Positions 7,612 to 16,708 of a stretch of 34,193 nt of DNA are shown here, piece after piece (position 1 is the stretch's first letter; every line of letters begins with the position of its first letter). A program made the translations under genes and the position numbers. The notes beneath the pieces were generated by a model, which searched no databases, was not told the DNA's origin, and worked only from the letters and a program-made list of their open reading frames with translations. This DNA comes from Burkholderiales bacterium (GTDB lineage: Bacteria > Pseudomonadota > Gammaproteobacteria > Burkholderiales > Casimicrobiaceae), in assembly GCA_025935675.1 (NCBI GenBank), contig JAICUU010000010.1, positions 1 to 34,193 on the forward strand. Direction: 5' to 3'.

Positions 7612-8358
7612 TCATTTTACGCGCCGGGCGTCGCGACGCGTCGCGGCGCCTGCGGGTGCATCGGCATCCTCCGCGCCACCGGGCATCGCCCGCAGGAAGC
7701 GATCGGGCGCGATTTCCGCGAAGATCGTCACCGCGACGTACACGACGACGAACGCGAACGGCGCGTAATGCCCGAACAGCCGGCCGATCCCGGTGTAGAC
7801 GACCGCGAGGACCGCAATCCAGCGCAGGAACGTGAGCGCAAAGCGGCGCTTGATGCGCAGCGTCTCGAGGGTCGCGCCCGCGCCGAGCGCGCGGCGCAGG
7901 CCGATGTAGGTCCACAGCGCGAACGCCGCCTGGATCGCCGCGCCGACGTAGAACGAGCGGTCGCCGAGCGTCGCCTTGATCGTGCCCATGTCGCCGTTCG
8001 CCATGAACACGAGCGGCACGCCCAGCGGAATGGCGATGAACGCGGCGATGAAGATGCCCGCACCGATGAAGCCCGCCTCGCTGTTGGCGCGCCCCGCGAC
8101 GCTGTCCCTGTCGACGAACGTCAGGCCGCAGGCGACGACGGCGCACAGTGCCGCGAGCACCATCATCGTGTCGACGAAATAGAGTGCCAGCACGTTGAAC
8201 GCCTTCCAGCCGAAGACGAGAATGCCGACGATCGGCACGGCGTTGCGCACGACGACCTGGGCGATGGCGATGGGCTCGATCGCTGTCGCCGCGATGGCTG
8301 GCGACGCGCTCGCGCGGCTCGTCGACGGCGACGACACGCGCTGCTGGTGCTCCGACAT
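7612..8358 (-). CDS. Multi-helix inner membrane protein of unknown function
   Basis: The 248-residue protein has about six hydrophobic segments: roughly 30-55 (IAQVVVRNAVPIVGILVFGW), 58-80, 95-120, 136-155, 175-195 and 197-215. A Ser/Thr/Ala-rich cytoplasmic N-terminus and a basic C-terminus (RRDARRVK) flank them. The GWKAFNVLALYF and ALWTYIGLRRALG stretches resemble the loosely defined DUF6498-type membrane proteins, but this is a weak recognition. GGAGG four to five bases before the ATG supports the start. It lies 114 bases downstream of the DNA ligase gene in the same direction. Confidence 0.82.
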   Translation of the reverse strand: MSEHQQRVSSPSTSRASASPAIAATAIEPIAIAQVVVRNAVPIVGILVFGWKAFNVLALYFVDTMMVLAALCAVVACGLTFVDRDSVAGRANSEAGFIGAGIFIAAFIAIPLGVPLVFMANGDMGTIKATLGDRSFYVGAAIQAAFALWTYIGLRRALGAGATLETLRIKRRFALTFLRWIAVLAVVYTGIGRLFGHYAPFAFVVVYVAVTIFAEIAPDRFLRAMPGGAEDADAPAGAATRRDARRVK

Positions 8359-8472
8359 GAGGCCTCCCCGACCCTGTGTGCCGGCGATGCCGGCGCTCGC
8401 GCGCGGCGTCGCGCGCGCCGATCCGGATCACGGCCGCCGGCGCATGGCCGCGCCCGGCGGTGCACGCGCATC

Positions 8473-10101
8473 CTACTCCCAGCCGCCCGGCAACAGCGAG
8501 GCCAGCGTATCGAGCGTATCGGCCTCGTCGACCGGCTTGTCGATCCGCCAGCGCAGGATGCGCGGAAAGCGCACGGCGATGCCGGACTTGTGGCGCGGCG
8601 AGCGCTGGATCGCCTCGAAACCGAGCTCGAACACCAGCGTCGGCGTCACGCTGCGCACGGGCCCGAACTTCTCGACGGTCGTGCGCCGCACGATCGCGTC
8701 GACCTTGGCGATCTCGTCGTCGGTGAGGCCCGAGTACGCCTTGGCGAACGGCACGAGCCGCCGCCCCTCGGCGTCGTCCGCCCACACCGCGAACGTGTAG
8801 TCGGTATAGAGGCTCGCGCGCCGGCCGTGGCCGCGCTGCGCGTAGACGAGCACCGCATCGACCGTCATCGGGTCGATCTTCCATTTCCACCACGCGCCGT
8901 CGGCCTTGGTGCGGCCGACGCCGTAGCGCGCGTCGCGGCGCTTCAGCATGAAGCCCTCGACGCCGCGCGCACGCGATTCCTCGCGCAGCGCCGCGTAGGC
9001 GTCCCACGACGGCCGCTCGACGAGAAGCGAGAGCTCGAGCGCCGGATGATCGACGCCGGTCACCAACGCTTCCAGCGCCGCGCGACGCTCGACCTGCGGA
9101 CGCGCGCGCTGGTCGACGCCGTCCGCCTCGAGGAGGTCGTACGCAACGAGCGCCACCGGACGTTCGGCGAGGAATTTCGGCGTCAGGTTCTTGCGGCCGA
9201 TGCGCGTCTGCAGCTCCGCGAACGGCTGCACGCGGCCGTCGCGCCAGACGACGACCTCGCCGTCGATCACCGTGCCGCGCGGCAGCGCGAGCCCCAGCGC
9301 GTGCAGCTCCGGAAATCGATCCGTGACGAGATCCTCACCGCGCGACCACAGCCACGCCTCGCCGTCGCGCGCGACGAGCTGCGCGCGAATGCCGTCCCAC
9401 TTCCATTCGACCAGCCAATCGGCGGTATCGCCGAGCGACGCGGGCGGCGCGTTGAGCTGCTGCGCGAGGAAGAACGGATAGGGGTGGCCGGGATTGGCGA
9501 GTGCCGTCGCATCCTCCGGGGCGACCAGCGCCGCGAACGCCTCGGCGTCGGGCGCCGCCGCGAGGTGCGTGTAGCCGATCAGGCGTTGCGCGACGGTCTT
9601 GGCGTCGATGCCGGCATGCGCCGCCAGCGCGCGCGTGACGAGGAGCTTCGACACACCGACGCGAAAGCCGCCGCCGATGAGCTTCATCACGAGGAAGCGG
9701 CCGCTCCAGTCGAGCGTGTCCCAGTAATCGAACAGGCGCGCGCGCACGACCGCGGGATCGGCGCCGCGCAGCGCGGCGAGGCGCTGCACCCACTCGGCGA
9801 GGCCGATGTCCGATTCGTGCGCCGGCGGCGGCAGCACGTGCGCGACGGTCTCCGCGAAATCGCCGACCGCCTGGTAACACTCCTCGAAGAGCCACGGTGG
9901 CAGTCCGGACGCCTCGATCGCGCATTCGCGCAGCAGCCGCGACGGCACCGCCTGGCGCGGACGGCCGCCGGCGAGGAAGTACGTCGCCCACGCGGCGTCC
10001 GCGGGCGCCGCCGCCGCGTAGTAGCGCGCCAGCGCGTCGAGCTTGCCGGTGGTCGACGTCGTCGCGTCGAGCCCGACGTATAGCCGCGCGAACGCCTTCA
10101 C
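8473..10101 (-). CDS. ATP-dependent DNA ligase of the ligase-associated damage-response type
   Basis: The 542-residue enzyme seals nicks in DNA using ATP. Residues 1-200 are the N-terminal ligase DNA-binding domain. The adenylation domain follows, with motif I K234-W-D-G-I-R (lysine nucleophile), motif III around VALVAYDLL (316-324), motif IV VEGFMLKRR (381-389) and motif V WWKWK (404-408). An OB-fold completes the protein, ending in the RFPRILRWRIDKP motif VI region. The start is a GTG overlapping the TGA of the upstream exonuclease gene (GTGA, 4 bases), so the two are translationally coupled. This pairing matches the bacterial cluster of ligase, exonuclease, Lhr-type helicase and phosphoesterase; the last two are not adjacent here. 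Confidence 0.96.
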   Translation of the reverse strand: MKAFARLYVGLDATTSTTGKLDALARYYAAAAPADAAWATYFLAGGRPRQAVPSRLLRECAIEASGLPPWLFEECYQAVGDFAETVAHVLPPPAHESDIGLAEWVQRLAALRGADPAVVRARLFDYWDTLDWSGRFLVMKLIGGGFRVGVSKLLVTRALAAHAGIDAKTVAQRLIGYTHLAAAPDAEAFAALVAPEDATALANPGHPYPFFLAQQLNAPPASLGDTADWLVEWKWDGIRAQLVARDGEAWLWSRGEDLVTDRFPELHALGLALPRGTVIDGEVVVWRDGRVQPFAELQTRIGRKNLTPKFLAERPVALVAYDLLEADGVDQRARPQVERRAALEALVTGVDHPALELSLLVERPSWDAYAALREESRARGVEGFMLKRRDARYGVGRTKADGAWWKWKIDPMTVDAVLVYAQRGHGRRASLYTDYTFAVWADDAEGRRLVPFAKAYSGLTDDEIAKVDAIVRRTTVEKFGPVRSVTPTLVFELGFEAIQRSPRHKSGIAVRFPRILRWRIDKPVDEADTLDTLASLLPGGWE

Positions 10102-11117
10102 GCGCCCGCCTCCGCGGCGTCCTCGTCGTATTCGGTCGCGAACGACGACGCCTCGAGACCGCGCTCGGCGAGCCAGCGCACCATCACCGGCACGTTGCCG
10201 TGCGTGACGATCACGCGCGATGCGCCGGTCGACTCGATCGCGGCGTTGAGGCCCGGCCAGTCGGCATGGTCGGAGAGCACGAAGCCGCGGTCGAGCGCGC
10301 GCCGCCGCCGTGCGCCGCGCAGGCGCATCCATCCCGACGCGAACGCGTCGCTGACGTCGCCGAATCGCCTGAGCCACGGCGTGCCGGCGGCGGACGGCGG
10401 CGCCAGCACCAGCGCATGCCGTAGCGACGCCGGGTCGACGTCGTCGACACGCAGCGTCGCCGGCAATCCGACGTTCGAGCGCCGGTACGCGTCGTTCAGC
10501 ACCTCGACGGCGCCGTGGCAGACGATCGGCCCGACGTCGGTCGCGCCGGCTGCCGCGAGGCCGGCGAGAATGCGCTGGGCCTTGCCGAAGGCGTAGGCGT
10601 ACACGAGGCTCACGCGCGATGCCGCGGCGTTGCCGCGCCACCACTGCGCGATGTCGGCGAACACCTCGGCGGGCGGCGTCCAGCGATAGATCGGCAACCC
10701 GAACGTCGACTCGGTGATGAACGTGTCACAGCGCACCGGCTCGAACGGCACGCAGGTCGGGTCGGCGTCGGTCTTGTAGTCGCCCGACGCGACCCACACC
10801 TCGCCGCCGCGCGCGATGCGCACCTGCGCCGAGCCGAGCACGTGGCCCGCCGGATGCAGCGAAACGTCGACGTCGCCGATGCGGATCGACTCGCCATAGG
10901 CGAGCGTCGCGAGGTCGATGTCGCCCAAGCGCGTGCGCAGCACCGCCTCGCTCGCCGTAGTCGCGATGTAGCGCTGCGAGCCGGGTCGCGCGTGGTCGCC
11001 GTGCGCGTGCGTGATCACCGCGCGCGTCACCGGCCGCCACGGATCGATGTGGAAATCGCCGGCCGGGCAGTACAGCCCTTCGGGCCGCGCGACGACGAGG
11101 TCGGCGCGCGCGCTCAT
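10098..11117 (-). CDS. Ligase-associated DNA exonuclease (metallo-beta-lactamase fold)
   Basis: The 339-residue protein has the metallo-beta-lactamase metal motif H37-A-H39-G-D41-H42 (VITHAHGDHARPG), a second ligand region in LHPAGHVLGSAQV (about 87-99), GDYKTDADPT (about 112-121), and a C-terminal beta-CASP-like part ending FVLSDHADWPGL and VIVTHGNV. These are the marks of the exonuclease found next to ATP-dependent ligases in the ligase-associated DNA damage response set, related to SNM1/CPSF nucleases. It presumably trims DNA ends before ligation. Its stop overlaps the ligase GTG. It follows the methyltransferase gene by 34 bases. Confidence 0.95.
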   Translation of the reverse strand: MSARADLVVARPEGLYCPAGDFHIDPWRPVTRAVITHAHGDHARPGSQRYIATTASEAVLRTRLGDIDLATLAYGESIRIGDVDVSLHPAGHVLGSAQVRIARGGEVWVASGDYKTDADPTCVPFEPVRCDTFITESTFGLPIYRWTPPAEVFADIAQWWRGNAAASRVSLVYAYAFGKAQRILAGLAAAGATDVGPIVCHGAVEVLNDAYRRSNVGLPATLRVDDVDPASLRHALVLAPPSAAGTPWLRRFGDVSDAFASGWMRLRGARRRRALDRGFVLSDHADWPGLNAAIESTGASRVIVTHGNVPVMVRWLAERGLEASSFATEYDEDAAEAGA

Positions 11118-11151
11118 CGGCGTGGTGTCCGTGAGCGCACGTTCCGTGACG

Positions 11152-11790
11152 TCAGGCCGCGGCGCGCAGCACGACGATCGGCAACGGACCGCCCCGCCCT
11201 TGCGGAAAGCTCCAGCGCGCGGGATCGAGCGGCGGCGGCAGGTCGGACGCGCGCTCGATCCGCGTGGTGCACTCGAGCCCGGCGCGCGTCGGATCGCCGG
11301 GCACCAACCAGTCCGCGTGGCTGACCACGATGCGGGCGCCGTCGGCCATCACGTCCGGCACGTTGGCGAAAAAGTGCGCACGCTCGTCCGGCGTGCAGTG
11401 GTTGAGCACCGAGAACAGCAGGACGAAGTCGAAGCGCTCGGCGAGCGTTGCGAATTCGAAGTCGGCGAGCAGCGTCACGCGCGGGCGCACGTCGGCGAGA
11501 CCCGCCTCGCCCAGCTCGTGGTGCGCCGCCTCGACGAGCGACGCGTTGGCATCGACGCCTCGGTAGCGGCCGGGCGCGAGGAAGCGGATCAGGGGCAGGC
11601 CGCCGCGCAGCGGGCCGCAGCCGACGTCGAGGAGACGGTGGCCGCGCTCGAGGCCGAGCTGGCGCAGCAGCGCGAGCTGGAACTCGCCGCGCTCCGCGAA
11701 GTGCGCGGCGCCGCCGCCGAGATGCGCCTTGTGCGCGCCCTTGCGGATCGCGCGTGCCGCCAGGCGCAGCGTCCGGTAGTCGAAGCCCAT
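11152..11790 (-). CDS. Class I SAM-dependent methyltransferase
   Basis: The 212-residue protein has the Rossmann-type SAM motif I, LLDVGCGPLRGG (53-64), an acidic motif II at YRGVDANASLVEAA (about 74-87), and a post-motif ADFEFATLAERFDFVLLFSVLNHC (about 109-132). The YRTLRLAARAIRKGAHKAHLGG N-terminus is basic. The substrate cannot be told. The ATG at 11790 is chosen because it gives a normal N-terminus; there is no good Shine-Dalgarno, so the start is less certain. It precedes the exonuclease and ligase genes in the same direction and may be co-transcribed, but 248 bases and a REPIN-like element separate it from the sulfatase gene upstream. Confidence 0.9.
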   Translation of the reverse strand: MGFDYRTLRLAARAIRKGAHKAHLGGGAAHFAERGEFQLALLRQLGLERGHRLLDVGCGPLRGGLPLIRFLAPGRYRGVDANASLVEAAHHELGEAGLADVRPRVTLLADFEFATLAERFDFVLLFSVLNHCTPDERAHFFANVPDVMADGARIVVSHADWLVPGDPTRAGLECTTRIERASDLPPPLDPARWSFPQGRGGPLPIVVLRAAA

Positions 11791-11860
11791 CGTGTGGCGA
11801 GTGTGCCACGGGCGGATGCGCTTGCCTTTGACGGTGGCGCTACCCGGCGCCTCCCCCGCC

Positions 11861-11998
11861 GTCATCCCCGCGAAGGCGGGGATCCAGCCTTGACGTTGCG
11901 GCGGGGCGATCGCGCGCTCCTGGTTGCTGCGCCAGAGCTGGATTCCCGCATGCGCGGGAATGACGAAGCGCTGCATCCCCGCCTTCGCGGGGATGACG
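11861..11998. repeat. REPIN-like element, copy 1 (with extra half unit)
   Basis: A left arm beginning GTCATCCCCGCG (11861) and a right arm ending CGCGGGAATGACG (11965) are inverted copies around a spacer, about 105 bp in all. A third palindromic half unit follows directly and ends at GGGGATGACG (11998). Each arm is itself a small hairpin. The element lies between the sulfatase stop and the methyltransferase start. Confidence 0.85.
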
Positions 11999-12038
11999 GC
12001 GGGTCGAGACGCGGCGGGTTGGGGCGACTGTCCGACCG

Positions 12039-13670
12039 TTACGCGTCCTCGATCGAGTAGAAGCGACGTTCGAATCCCTTGGCGCGCATCACCTTGATCA
12101 CTTCGTCCCGGTCCAGCACGCCGCAGCGCGCGGCCCACGCGTCCCAGGCCTTCGCCATCGCGGCGACGCGCGCAGGCTCGCGCGCGGCGAGGTCGTGGAG
12201 CTCCGTGCGGTCGGCTTCCATGTCGTAGAGCTCCCAGTCGCCCGGGTGCTTGCGCACGAGCTTCCATGGGCCATCGCGCATCGCGCAGTTGCCCTCGTGC
12301 TCCCAGAACATCGGGCCACGCACCACGCCGTCCTCGGTGAACGCCGGCTTGAGCGAGCGCCCTTCGAGCGGCAGCACGTCGCGACCGGGAAACTGCGACG
12401 GATACTGCGCGCCGCAGATGTCGCACAGCGTCGCCATGATGTCCGGCAGGTATCCCGGGTTGTGGCGGATCTCGTTGCGCGCCGCGATGCCCTTCGGCCA
12501 ATGGAAGATCAGCGGCGTCGAGATGCCGCCCTCGTGCACCCAGTGCTTGTAGAGGCGAAACGGCGTGTTCGACAGGTTCGCCCAGGCGACGCCATAGCTC
12601 TGGTAGGTGTCCTCCGGCCCCGGCATGATCGAGGCGTCGTTGCCGAAGCGCACCGGCCGGCCGTCGCGCGTGCGGTTGCGCGCGATGCCGAGCTTGTCGC
12701 TCAACAAGCCCTGCGGCAGGTTGTCCGGGATGTCCTCGGCGCATGCGCCGTTGTCGGCGAGGAACACGATCAGCGTGTCGTCGGCGATACCGTTGCGCTC
12801 GAGCGCGGCGAGGATGCGGCCGATGCCCTGGTCCATGCGGTCGATCTGCGCGGCGTACACCTCCATGCAGCGCGCGAGCCACGCCTTGTCGTCGGCGCCC
12901 GACCATGGCGGCTGCGTCGGATCGCGCGGTGAGAGCTGCCACTGCTTGTCGAGGATGCCCGAGCGCACCAGCCGCTCGAGGCGCTTCTCGCGCAGCGTGT
13001 CCCAGCCCTCGTCGAAGCGGCCCTTGTACCTGGCGATGTCCTCGTCGCGCGCGTGCAGCGGCCAGTGGGGTGCGGTAAAGCCGACGTAGGTGAAGAACGG
13101 CTTGTCGCCATGGTCGCGCATGTGCGTGTCGATGTAGTCGACCGCCTGGCTCGTGATCGCGTCCGTGTAGAAGAACGACGGGTCTTCCTTCGGCTCGTGC
13201 TCGATGTTGTCGTTGCCGCGCGTCAGCGTGTTGGGGTCGTAGAAGCTGCCGGCGCCGATGATCGTGCCGTAGAACGCGTCGAAGCCGCGCTGCAGCGGCC
13301 ACGAGTCGCTCGGCTCGGTGATGCTCGACGTCACGTGCCACTTGCCGCTGAGATACGTGCGGTAGCCGGCGGTCTTCAGCACCTCGGCGATCGTCACGCA
13401 GCGCTTGTTGAGGTTGCCCGCGTAGGCCTCCGGCCCCGTGGGCTCGGTGAGGATGCCGATTCCCGTCTGATGCGGATGCAGGCCGGTGAGTAGCGACGCC
13501 CGCGACGGGCTGCAGCGCGCGGTGTTGTAGAACTGCGAGAAGCGCAGCCCCCCGGCGGCGAGCCGGTCGAGGTTGGGCGTTCGCACCTCGCCGCCATAGC
13601 AGCCGAGGTCGGAATAGCCCATGTCGTCGTTGAGGATCAGGAGAACGTTCGGCTTGTTTTGCGTGGTCAT
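12039..13670 (-). CDS. Type I (formylglycine) sulfatase, cytoplasmic
   Basis: The 543-residue enzyme hydrolyses sulfate esters. The N-terminus PNVLLILNDDMGYSDLGCYG gives the calcium-binding aspartates D15 and D16. C53-S-P-S-R (ARCSPSRASLLTG) is the sulfatase signature in which Cys becomes formylglycine. Further active-site residues are K110 and H112 in LSGKWH, and FLADNGA in the C-terminal half. There is no signal peptide, so the sulfate ester is presumably cleaved inside the cell. No formylglycine-generating enzyme or anaerobic maturase is in the window. The start lies 31 bases after the ATPase gene's stop, making it the last gene of the importer operon. The natural substrate is unknown. Confidence 0.95.
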   Translation of the reverse strand: MTTQNKPNVLLILNDDMGYSDLGCYGGEVRTPNLDRLAAGGLRFSQFYNTARCSPSRASLLTGLHPHQTGIGILTEPTGPEAYAGNLNKRCVTIAEVLKTAGYRTYLSGKWHVTSSITEPSDSWPLQRGFDAFYGTIIGAGSFYDPNTLTRGNDNIEHEPKEDPSFFYTDAITSQAVDYIDTHMRDHGDKPFFTYVGFTAPHWPLHARDEDIARYKGRFDEGWDTLREKRLERLVRSGILDKQWQLSPRDPTQPPWSGADDKAWLARCMEVYAAQIDRMDQGIGRILAALERNGIADDTLIVFLADNGACAEDIPDNLPQGLLSDKLGIARNRTRDGRPVRFGNDASIMPGPEDTYQSYGVAWANLSNTPFRLYKHWVHEGGISTPLIFHWPKGIAARNEIRHNPGYLPDIMATLCDICGAQYPSQFPGRDVLPLEGRSLKPAFTEDGVVRGPMFWEHEGNCAMRDGPWKLVRKHPGDWELYDMEADRTELHDLAAREPARVAAMAKAWDAWAARCGVLDRDEVIKVMRAKGFERRFYSIEDA

Positions 13671-13701
13671 TGTCGTCGGGCGTCAGGGTGGAGGGCGCGC
13701 G

Positions 13702-14790
13702 TCAAAGGCGCGCGCCCGTGGTGCGATCGAAGAGGTGCGCGCTGCCGGGCGCGAAGCCGAGCGTGACGTCGTCGCCGTCGCGCACCACGGTGCGGTCGGT
13801 CTTCTGCTTGACGAGCGCGCCGGCCGCCCGGTAGCTGAGGACGGCCGTGTCGCCGAGATCCTCGACGCGCTCGACGTGCGCCGGCAACCCGCCGTCGGCG
13901 ACGCGAACGTCGCCGGGGCGCACGCCGAGCGTCACGTCGCGCGGCGCAGCCGCGTGGGCGCCGACCGGGAACGCGTGGCCGGCGACGGTGACGGTGTCGC
14001 CCTGCCAGACGCCCTCGAGGAGGTTCATCGGCGGCGTGCCGATGAAGCCGGCGACGGCGCGCGTCTGCGGCGTCGCGAAAACCTCGCGCGGCGTGCCGAC
14101 CTGCACGATGCGGCCATCCATGAACACGGCGATGCGATCGGCGAGCGTCATCGCCTCTTCCTGGTCGTGCGTGACGTAGACGGTGGTGACGCCGAGGTTG
14201 CGCTGCAGCGAATGGAGCTCGAGGCGCGTCTCGAGCCGCAGCTTGGCGTCGAGGTTCGACAGCGGCTCGTCGAGCAGGAAGAGGCGCGGCTCGCGCACGA
14301 TCGCCCGCGCGAGCGCGCAGCGCTGCTGCTGGCCGCCCGAGAGCTGGCCCGGCGTGCGCGCGAGGAGATGCTGGATGCCGACCTTGGTCGCCACCGCCTC
14401 GACGGCGCGCGCGACCTCGGCGGCCGGCACCTTCACCATCCTGAGCGGGAAGCCGATGTTGGCGGCGACGCTCATGTGCGGATACAGCGCGTAGCTCTGG
14501 AACACCATCGCCACGTCGCGCTCGCCGGGCGGCGTCGTCGTGACGTCCTCCCCGTCCATCGTCACGCTTCCTGCGCTCACCGATTCGAGGCCGGCCAGGA
14601 TGCGCAGCGTCGTCGTCTTGCCGGAGCCGGACGGTCCCAGCAGCACGAAGAACTCGCCCGGCTCGATCGCCAAGTCGACGTCGTGCAGCACGGTGGTCGC
14701 GCCGTGGCGCTTGACGATGCCCTCGAGGCGGATGCTGCCGCGGCTCGCGTTGCCGGGGCGGCCCGTACGCGTCGTTGCGTCGGCGCTCAT
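13702..14790 (-). CDS. ABC importer ATPase, MalK/UgpC type
   Basis: The 362-residue protein energises the importer encoded upstream. It has Walker A GPSGSGKTT (52-60), Q-loop FQSYALYPHM (97-106), signature LSGGQ (150-154), Walker B FLLDEP (171-176) and the switch histidine H208 in YVTHDQEEAM. The C-terminal third (about 235-362) is the MalK-type regulatory OB/TOBE region with FIGTPPMNLLEG and TLGVRPGDV. The ATG overlaps the stop of the malG-like gene (ATGA, 4 bases), showing translational coupling. Length and domain order are typical of carbohydrate-uptake (CUT1) ATPases. Confidence 0.96.
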   Translation of the reverse strand: MSADATTRTGRPGNASRGSIRLEGIVKRHGATTVLHDVDLAIEPGEFFVLLGPSGSGKTTTLRILAGLESVSAGSVTMDGEDVTTTPPGERDVAMVFQSYALYPHMSVAANIGFPLRMVKVPAAEVARAVEAVATKVGIQHLLARTPGQLSGGQQQRCALARAIVREPRLFLLDEPLSNLDAKLRLETRLELHSLQRNLGVTTVYVTHDQEEAMTLADRIAVFMDGRIVQVGTPREVFATPQTRAVAGFIGTPPMNLLEGVWQGDTVTVAGHAFPVGAHAAAPRDVTLGVRPGDVRVADGGLPAHVERVEDLGDTAVLSYRAAGALVKQKTDRTVVRDGDDVTLGFAPGSAHLFDRTTGARL

Positions 14791-15635
14791 CGCCGCCCTC
14801 CACCCTTGACCGCGCCCACCGTCAGGCCCTTGACGATGTGGCGCTGCGCGAAGAGTCCGATCAGGATCACCGGCAGCATCGCGAGCGTCGCGCCCGCGGC
14901 GAGCCGCGCCCACTGCGTCTGCTCGACCGACATGAAGTTGAACATCGCGACCGTCACCGGCCGCACGCGGTTGCCGCCGATGACGACGGCGAACAGGAAC
15001 TCGTTCCACGTGTTGAGGAACACGAAGATCGTCGTGACGGCGATGCCGCCGCGCACCTGCGGCAGGATCACGTGCCACAGCGCGCCAAAGCGGCCCGCGC
15101 GGTCGAGCAGCGCCGCCTCCTCCATCTCGAGCGGCACGTCCTCGAAGTACGAGACCATCAGCCAGATCGCGAACGGCAGCGTCAGCGTGAGGTCGATCAG
15201 GATGAGGCCGAAGTACGTGTCGAGGCCGCCGACCCTCTGCAGCACGAGGTAGTACGGGATGATGAGGCCGACGGGCGGCAGCATCTGCGTGGCCAGCACG
15301 TAGAAGCCCGACGCACGCTTGGCCGGGTAGCGCAGTCGCGCAAGTGCATACGCCGCCGGCACCGCGAACACGACGGTGAAGAACGTCGCGCCGACCGCCA
15401 CGATGACGCTCGACCACAGGTTGGGGACGATCGACGTCGCGCCGAACAGCACGTCGTGGTAGTTGGCGAGCGTGGGCGTGAAGATCAGCGACGGCGGGTA
15501 CGCGAGCACGTCGCGCTCGGTCTTGAACGACGTCAGGAGCGCCCACAGCACCGGAAACGCCCAGATCGCGAGCGCGGCGCCCGTCAGGACCGGCACGGCG
15601 ATCGCGCGGATGGGATGCGGCTTGGCGACGATCAT
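14787..15635 (-). CDS. ABC importer permease, MalG type
   Basis: The 282-residue inner membrane protein has six hydrophobic helices and the EAA loop EEAALLDRAGRFGALWHVIL at 172-191, the contact for the ATPase. The N-terminal pattern AFPVLWALLTSFKTERDVL and the FLNTWNEFLFA stretch are typical of MalG-like permeases of CUT1 importers. The start codon is 37 bases after the malF-like stop, and its own stop overlaps the ATPase start. Confidence 0.95.
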   Translation of the reverse strand: MIVAKPHPIRAIAVPVLTGAALAIWAFPVLWALLTSFKTERDVLAYPPSLIFTPTLANYHDVLFGATSIVPNLWSSVIVAVGATFFTVVFAVPAAYALARLRYPAKRASGFYVLATQMLPPVGLIIPYYLVLQRVGGLDTYFGLILIDLTLTLPFAIWLMVSYFEDVPLEMEEAALLDRAGRFGALWHVILPQVRGGIAVTTIFVFLNTWNEFLFAVVIGGNRVRPVTVAMFNFMSVEQTQWARLAAGATLAMLPVILIGLFAQRHIVKGLTVGAVKGGGRR

Positions 15636-15672
15636 CGCGTCGTCCCCCGCCGTGTCGCCGGCGCGCGAGCGA

Positions 15673-16569
15673 TCAACGACGGCTCCTGCGCAGCCGGAAC
15701 ATCACGTACGAGATCGCCAGCGTGATCGCCATCAGCACGACGGCGAGCGACGCGCCGTAGCCGAGGTTGAGCTCGGAGAACGACGTGCGATAGGCGTACA
15801 GGTTGAGGATCTCGGTCGCCGATCCCGGGCCGCCGCCGGTGGCGGCGAAGATCGCCGCGAAAGCCGACAGCGCGGTCATCATCCGCAGGATGACGACAAC
15901 GACGATCGCCGGCCGCAGCAGCGGCAGCGTGATATGGCGGAACCGCTGCCACGCGCCGGCGCGGTCGAGGCGCGCAGCCTCGTAGATGTCGGGCGGCAGC
16001 GTCGCGAGGCTCGCGAGCAGCACGAGGAACGCGAACGGCGTCCACTGCCACGTGTGGATCGCGATCACCGAGATCAGCGCGAGCTGCGGATCGCCGAGCC
16101 AGTTGTGGCTGCCGAGCCCGAGCGTGCGCGTGACGAGGTCGACGAGCCCGACGTCCGGCGAGAGCACGAGCGTGCGCCAGAAGAGGCCGACAACGACCGG
16201 CGCCAGCACGATCGGCAGGATCGCCGCGACGCGCAGCAAGCCCTGCCCTTTGGGAATCTGCAGCACGAGGAGCGCGACACCGAGACCGAGCACGACCTGC
16301 GCGACGACGGTGGAGATCGTGTAGATCGCCGTCAGCCCGAGCGAATTCCAGAAGCGCGGGTCGCTCCCCATCTTCGCGTAGTTGCCGAGGCCCGCGAATC
16401 CCGACAGCCACGGCATGCCGAGGTCGAGGCGATGGAGGCTCGTCCACAACAGGTAGACGAGCGGCGCCGTCGTGGTGACGAGCAGCAGGACGAGCGCCGG
16501 CGCGACCAGCGTCAGCGCGAAGCGCCGCTCCTGCGCCTCGAACGAGCGCGCCGCCGCCCCTGTCGCCAT
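15673..16569 (-). CDS. ABC importer permease, MalF type
   Basis: The 298-residue inner membrane protein has about six hydrophobic helices. It begins with LTLVAPALVLLLVTTTAPLVY and carries the EAA loop YEAARLDRAGAWQRFRHITL at 196-215. PRFWNSLGLTAIYT near 71-84 is the common WxSLxNTxxY-type feature of MalF/UgpA permeases. It partners the MalG-type permease encoded next. A REPIN-like element fills the gap between it and the binding-protein gene upstream. Confidence 0.95.
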   Translation of the reverse strand: MATGAAARSFEAQERRFALTLVAPALVLLLVTTTAPLVYLLWTSLHRLDLGMPWLSGFAGLGNYAKMGSDPRFWNSLGLTAIYTISTVVAQVVLGLGVALLVLQIPKGQGLLRVAAILPIVLAPVVVGLFWRTLVLSPDVGLVDLVTRTLGLGSHNWLGDPQLALISVIAIHTWQWTPFAFLVLLASLATLPPDIYEAARLDRAGAWQRFRHITLPLLRPAIVVVVILRMMTALSAFAAIFAATGGGPGSATEILNLYAYRTSFSELNLGYGASLAVVLMAITLAISYVMFRLRRSRR

Positions 16570-16588
16570 TCGCTAGGCCCGCGGGCAC

Positions 16589-16691
16589 GTCATCCCCGCG
16601 CAAGCGGGGATCCAGACGTGACGCCGACGTGCATGTACCGCGTGTTCCACTCGAGCGTCAAGGCCGGATTCCCGCTTTCGCGGGAATGACG
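16589..16691. repeat. REPIN-like element, copy 2, inside the importer operon
   Basis: A 103-bp element: left arm from GTCATCCCCGCG (16589), right arm ending CGCGGGAATGACG (16691), with inner borders CCAGACGTGACG and CGTCAAGGC. It lies between the stop of the binding-protein gene (16709) and the start of the malF-like gene (16569), so it is transcribed within the operon and can fold into strong hairpins. Confidence 0.85.
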
Positions 16692-16708
16692 GATCGCCCT
16701 CCGCCACG

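Noticed and set aside
7768-10083. 771-codon open frame on the plus strand
   Set aside because: It is antisense to the membrane protein and DNA ligase, has low-complexity Arg/Asp/Glu/Val composition and no domain pattern; the opposite strand carries clear ligase motifs.
15463-16689. 408-codon plus-strand frame opposite the permeases
   Set aside because: Arg/Glu/Asp-rich shadow of the malF/malG genes; it ends inside a REPIN-like element.
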